Source: Candidatus Gastranaerophilales bacterium
Lineage (GTDB): Bacteria > Cyanobacteriota > Vampirovibrionia > Gastranaerophilales > Gastranaerophilaceae
Assembly (NCBI GenBank): GCA_905235155.1
Contig: CAJOKJ010000008.1
Coordinates: 62,001 to 126,000, forward strand
Length of the DNA: 64,000 nucleotides
Direction of reading: 5' to 3'
Position numbers and translations under genes: made by a program. The stretch's first letter is position 1; each line of letters begins with the position of its first letter. The notes below the pieces were generated by a model. That model was given only the letters and a program-made list of their open reading frames with translations, did no database searches and was not told where the DNA came from. This document shows positions 61,331-64,000 of the stretch, one piece after another.

Positions 61331-63789
61331 TTACTCCCTAAATGAAATTTCACTATATGCCTTTTGTAGTCCGGTTTTTACTGCTGCCATTTGTTTTTCT
61401 ATGACGTCTTCAGTAAGTGTAGCATTTTCATCTTGTAATTTTATTCTGAAAGCCAGACTTTTAAAACCTTCTTTAATGTGTTCGCCTTGATATACGTCAA
61501 ATATTTCAGAACCTTTAAATAAATTACCTTGTGCGGATTTTTTTATAACCTTTTGAAGTTCTGCATAAGTTACGCTTTCAGGAATAATAAATGCCATATC
61601 TCTTTGTACTTCAGGGTATTGAGGTAAGTGTTTAAAGTGTGGTATACTTTCGTGAACACAAGATAATATAGCATCCAAATTTACTTCAAACAAATATGCA
61701 TCTTGATTTAATTTCATTTTATCTTTTAAGAGCGGATGAATTTGTCCAAAGAAACCGATATCTTTTGCTTGCTTACCCAGCATAACCAATTTAGCGGTTT
61801 TATATGGGTGCATAAAATTAATATTTTCACAAGCATTAATTAAAATTCTTGATTCAAGTCCCAAACTTGATAATAATTTTTCAAAAATACCTTTTATTGT
61901 GTAAAAATCAACTTTTTGTACTTGTTGCCATTTTGAATTTTCAATATCTCCTGACAATATTCCTGATAACATTTTAACTTCAGTCACACCTGAATCTTTT
62001 TGTGTTGTTTCGTGGTCTTTAAAATAACTTCTTCCTATTTCGTATGCCCAATAATTTTTTTGTCCGTTATCCCAATTGTTTTTAAAGCAATCTAAAACAT
62101 TTGCTGCTAATGTTTGTCTTAGCATTGAATATTCTTCGCTTGCAACATTTGCAACTTTTACGGCTTGTTCTTCGTTGTATGTCATCATATATCTGTCAAG
62201 TAAGGATTTACCTATTAATGATGTTGTAACTATTTCATTCAGACCGCAAGAACGCATTAAATTATGGATATTTGCAATAGTTTTTTCTTCTAATGTTATC
62301 TCTGCTACATTGTTTTTTGCAGGTAGTGTAGGAGGTACTTGTTCATATCCGTTAATTCTTGCAATTTCTTCAATTAAGTCAATTTCTCGATATACATCAT
62401 CAACTCTGTATGAAGGAACTTCAATTTTTGCTGCAATTTCATTTTTTCCCAAAATTTTAAAGCCTAATTTTTCTAAAATATTAAGTGCTTTTTCCTTTGG
62501 AACTTCAATTCCTAAAATTCTTTTTATTTCAGAAAATCTTAAAGTTATAGGTTCTATTTCATTTTTGTCGTTACCTGTTTGCACTACACCTTCAACTTTG
62601 GCATCTGCGTATTCAACAAGTAATTGCATTGCTCTCATAAGAGCTTGTTTAACTGCACCTATATCAATACCTCTTTCAAATCTTGCACCTGCTTCGGAAC
62701 GATAACCAACGCTTCTTGCACTTTTTCTGTTTGTTGCAGGAGTAAAGTATGCTGCTTCTAGTGCAATTGATGTTGTATTATTATCAATTTCGGAATTTTT
62801 GCACCGCCAAATACACCGCCTAAACATACAGGATGTTCTTTTGTTGCTATTAAAACGCTGTCATGAGTCAATTTTCTTTCAACTTCATCAAGTGTTACAA
62901 GAGTTTCACCTTCATTTGCACGTCTTACGCATAGATAATTGTTTAACTTATCTCTATCAAATGCGTGTAATGGAGTACCAAGTTCTAATAAAACATAGTT
63001 TGTAATATCTACGACGTTATTTATTGCTCTTATTCCTGATGATACAAGGCGTTTTTGCATCCAGTCCGGTGATTTTTTAATTTTTACTCCGCTTAAAAGA
63101 CCTATTGAATAGTATTTACATACATCTTTATCTTTTATTTCAACTTCAAAACCGTCATTTCCATATTCAACAGTTGCTTCAAGCGGAGAATATTTTAAAT
63201 GTCTGTCAAATATTGCACAGAGTTCACGGGCTACACCAATTACAGACATCTGATCGCCCCTGTTTGCTGTCGGTGCTACATTTAAAATAATATCTTCTTC
63301 TAAATTTAATACATTTTCCAGTTTTTTACCTAATTCCACATTATCTAAAAATCTGTTTAAAATTAATATTCCGTCTTCTTCTTGATAGTTTCTGTCGCTT
63401 AATCCAAGTTCATCAGATGAACACAACATTCCTTGTGATTCTACACCTCTTATTGTTGCAGGTGTGAGAGTAAATTGTTCTCCTGTTTTTCTGTCTAAAA
63501 CTTTTGAACCGACTGATGCGTAAGGAATAATTTGTCCTTCTTGAATATTTTGAGCACCACAAACAACAGTTTTTACTTCACTTCCTGTATTTACATCAAC
63601 AAGATGAAGTTTGTCAGCGTTAGGATGGTTATTAATTTTTTCAATTTTTGCCGTAATGATATTTGAGAATTGAGGTTTTAAATATTCTATTTCTTCGACT
63701 TCCAAACCACTCATAGCGTGGGCAATTTGTTTTTCGTCAATTCCTTCTAAATCTACAAATTCTTTCAACCAATTAAGCGATACTTGCAT
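61331..63789 (-). pseudogene. pheT: Phenylalanyl-tRNA synthetase beta chain, frameshifted
   Basis: PheT with PheS charges tRNA-Phe and is essential in almost all bacteria. Residues 1-330 include the EMAP-like tRNA-binding part (NHPNADKLHLVDVNTG), NVAPTANRGDQMSVIGVA and the B3/B4 start. The frame ends after VCLGGVFGGA. One base out of register it resumes NSEIDNNTTSIALEAAYFTP and runs to the C-terminal anticodon-like domain (AFIIPESVTYAELQKVIKKS, then FRIKLQDENATLTEDVI). The break lies at five A (opposite 62796-62800); six A would give 819 residues in frame. All else is intact. A sequencing error, transcriptional slippage or two interacting fragments remain possible. Confidence 0.9.
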
Positions 63790-64000
63790 TTTCTATATTC
63801 TCCTTAAATTCTTCTATTTTTTCAGTGCTGTCACATTCAATGTAAATTCTTAATAACGGTTCAGTTCCGCTGGGACGTACCAAAATCCAACTTCCGTCAT
63901 CAAAATACAATTTTACACCGTCAATTTTGTTTATGCGTGTAACTTTATAATTACCGAGTTCTTTTAATTTTTCTGCATTATCAAGTGCATTTGAAACTTG
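63773..64000 (-). CDS. C-terminal end of a phosphohexomutase (phosphoglucomutase/phosphomannomutase)
   Basis: The frame is open to the window edge, so the gene's 5' part is missing. The visible 75 residues include INKIDGVKLYFDDGSWILVR and PSGTEPLLRIYIE, the domain 4 sugar-phosphate loop (RPSGTEP) of alpha-D-phosphohexomutases. The substrate cannot be settled. It overlaps pheT by 17 bases. Confidence 0.88.
   Translation of the reverse strand, partial: QVSNALDNAEKLKELGNYKVTRINKIDGVKLYFDDGSWILVRPSGTEPLLRIYIECDSTEKIEEFKENIENASIA

Noticed and set aside
62076-62705. A 209-codon open frame on the plus strand
   Set aside because: It is antisense to pheT, which has unmistakable family motifs on the minus strand.
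1-64000. Alternative genetic code or stop-codon reassignment
   Set aside because: TAA, TAG and TGA all end well-defined proteins, and no in-frame stop interrupts a conserved gene apart from the three frameshifted genes.

Overview
The window is AT-rich, densely packed bacterial DNA using the standard bacterial code. It most resembles a flagellated, anaerobic, diderm relative of the Cyanobacteria, such as the Gastranaerophilales/Melainabacteria. This is an inference from gene content: a secretin-based type IV pilus or type II secretion operon, flagellar genes scattered in several clusters, a cyanobacterial-type GH57/DUF3536 protein, YggT, a LapA-like protein, desulfoferrodoxin (superoxide reductase) and many TPR proteins. 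No prophage, integrase, insertion sequence, CRISPR array or rRNA was seen. There is one tRNA gene, elongator tRNA-Met.

Layout. 0-5 kb: end of cutA, an HExxH protein, tRNA-Met, then the minus-strand operon motA-motB-fliL-fliM-fliN. 5-6.4 kb: the stump of a TPR gene, then a regulator built of four GntR-type winged helices. 6.4-12.5 kb: minus-strand translation genes (zinc-ribbon/low-complexity protein-rimM-trmD; dtd; a ykgJ-like gene-trpB-rlmN). 12.6-14.7 kb: desulfoferrodoxin and two tandem Met-rich paralogs of unknown function with duplicated 5' leaders. 15-20.5 kb: two TPR proteins, an HDOD protein, a GAF-like/GGDEF diguanylate cyclase, tsaE and tsaB, closely spaced. 20.5-25.3 kb: GH57 protein, a secreted unknown and a U32-like protein. 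25.4-33.9 kb: PilP/GspC-like protein, secretin, PilB, PilC, a small unknown, an SDR and a methyltransferase. 34-43.8 kb: lytic transglycosylase, rseP, comF, a TPR protein, a sensorless histidine kinase with a REC-GGDEF-REC partner, lapA-like, rluD, lspA, an NTF2-like protein and fliI. 43.9-50.8 kb: pnp, asparaginase, an unknown, flaG-fliS-fliT-like genes, tlyA and tatD. 50.8-64 kb: dnaG-rpoD, a zincin-TPR protein, yggT, mtnP, two prepilins, a transglycosylase, an NrtR-like protein, secG, an SDR, an SH3-like protein, pheT and the end of a phosphohexomutase gene.

Three cross-cutting observations stand out. First, at least eleven genes begin exactly six bases after a -10-like hexamer, which predicts leaderless mRNAs; other genes have a clear Shine-Dalgarno, so two initiation modes appear to coexist. 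Second, rlmN, tlyA and pheT each carry a one-base frameshift although the rest of each protein is intact. pheT is normally essential, so sequence error or slippage is more likely than true loss. Third, several uncommon protein designs occur: the four-winged-helix regulator, the zinc-ribbon/prion-like protein co-transcribed with rimM and trmD, the Met-rich paralogs, a degenerate resolvase-like domain fused to HDOD, and a REC-GGDEF-REC protein with a dead first receiver.
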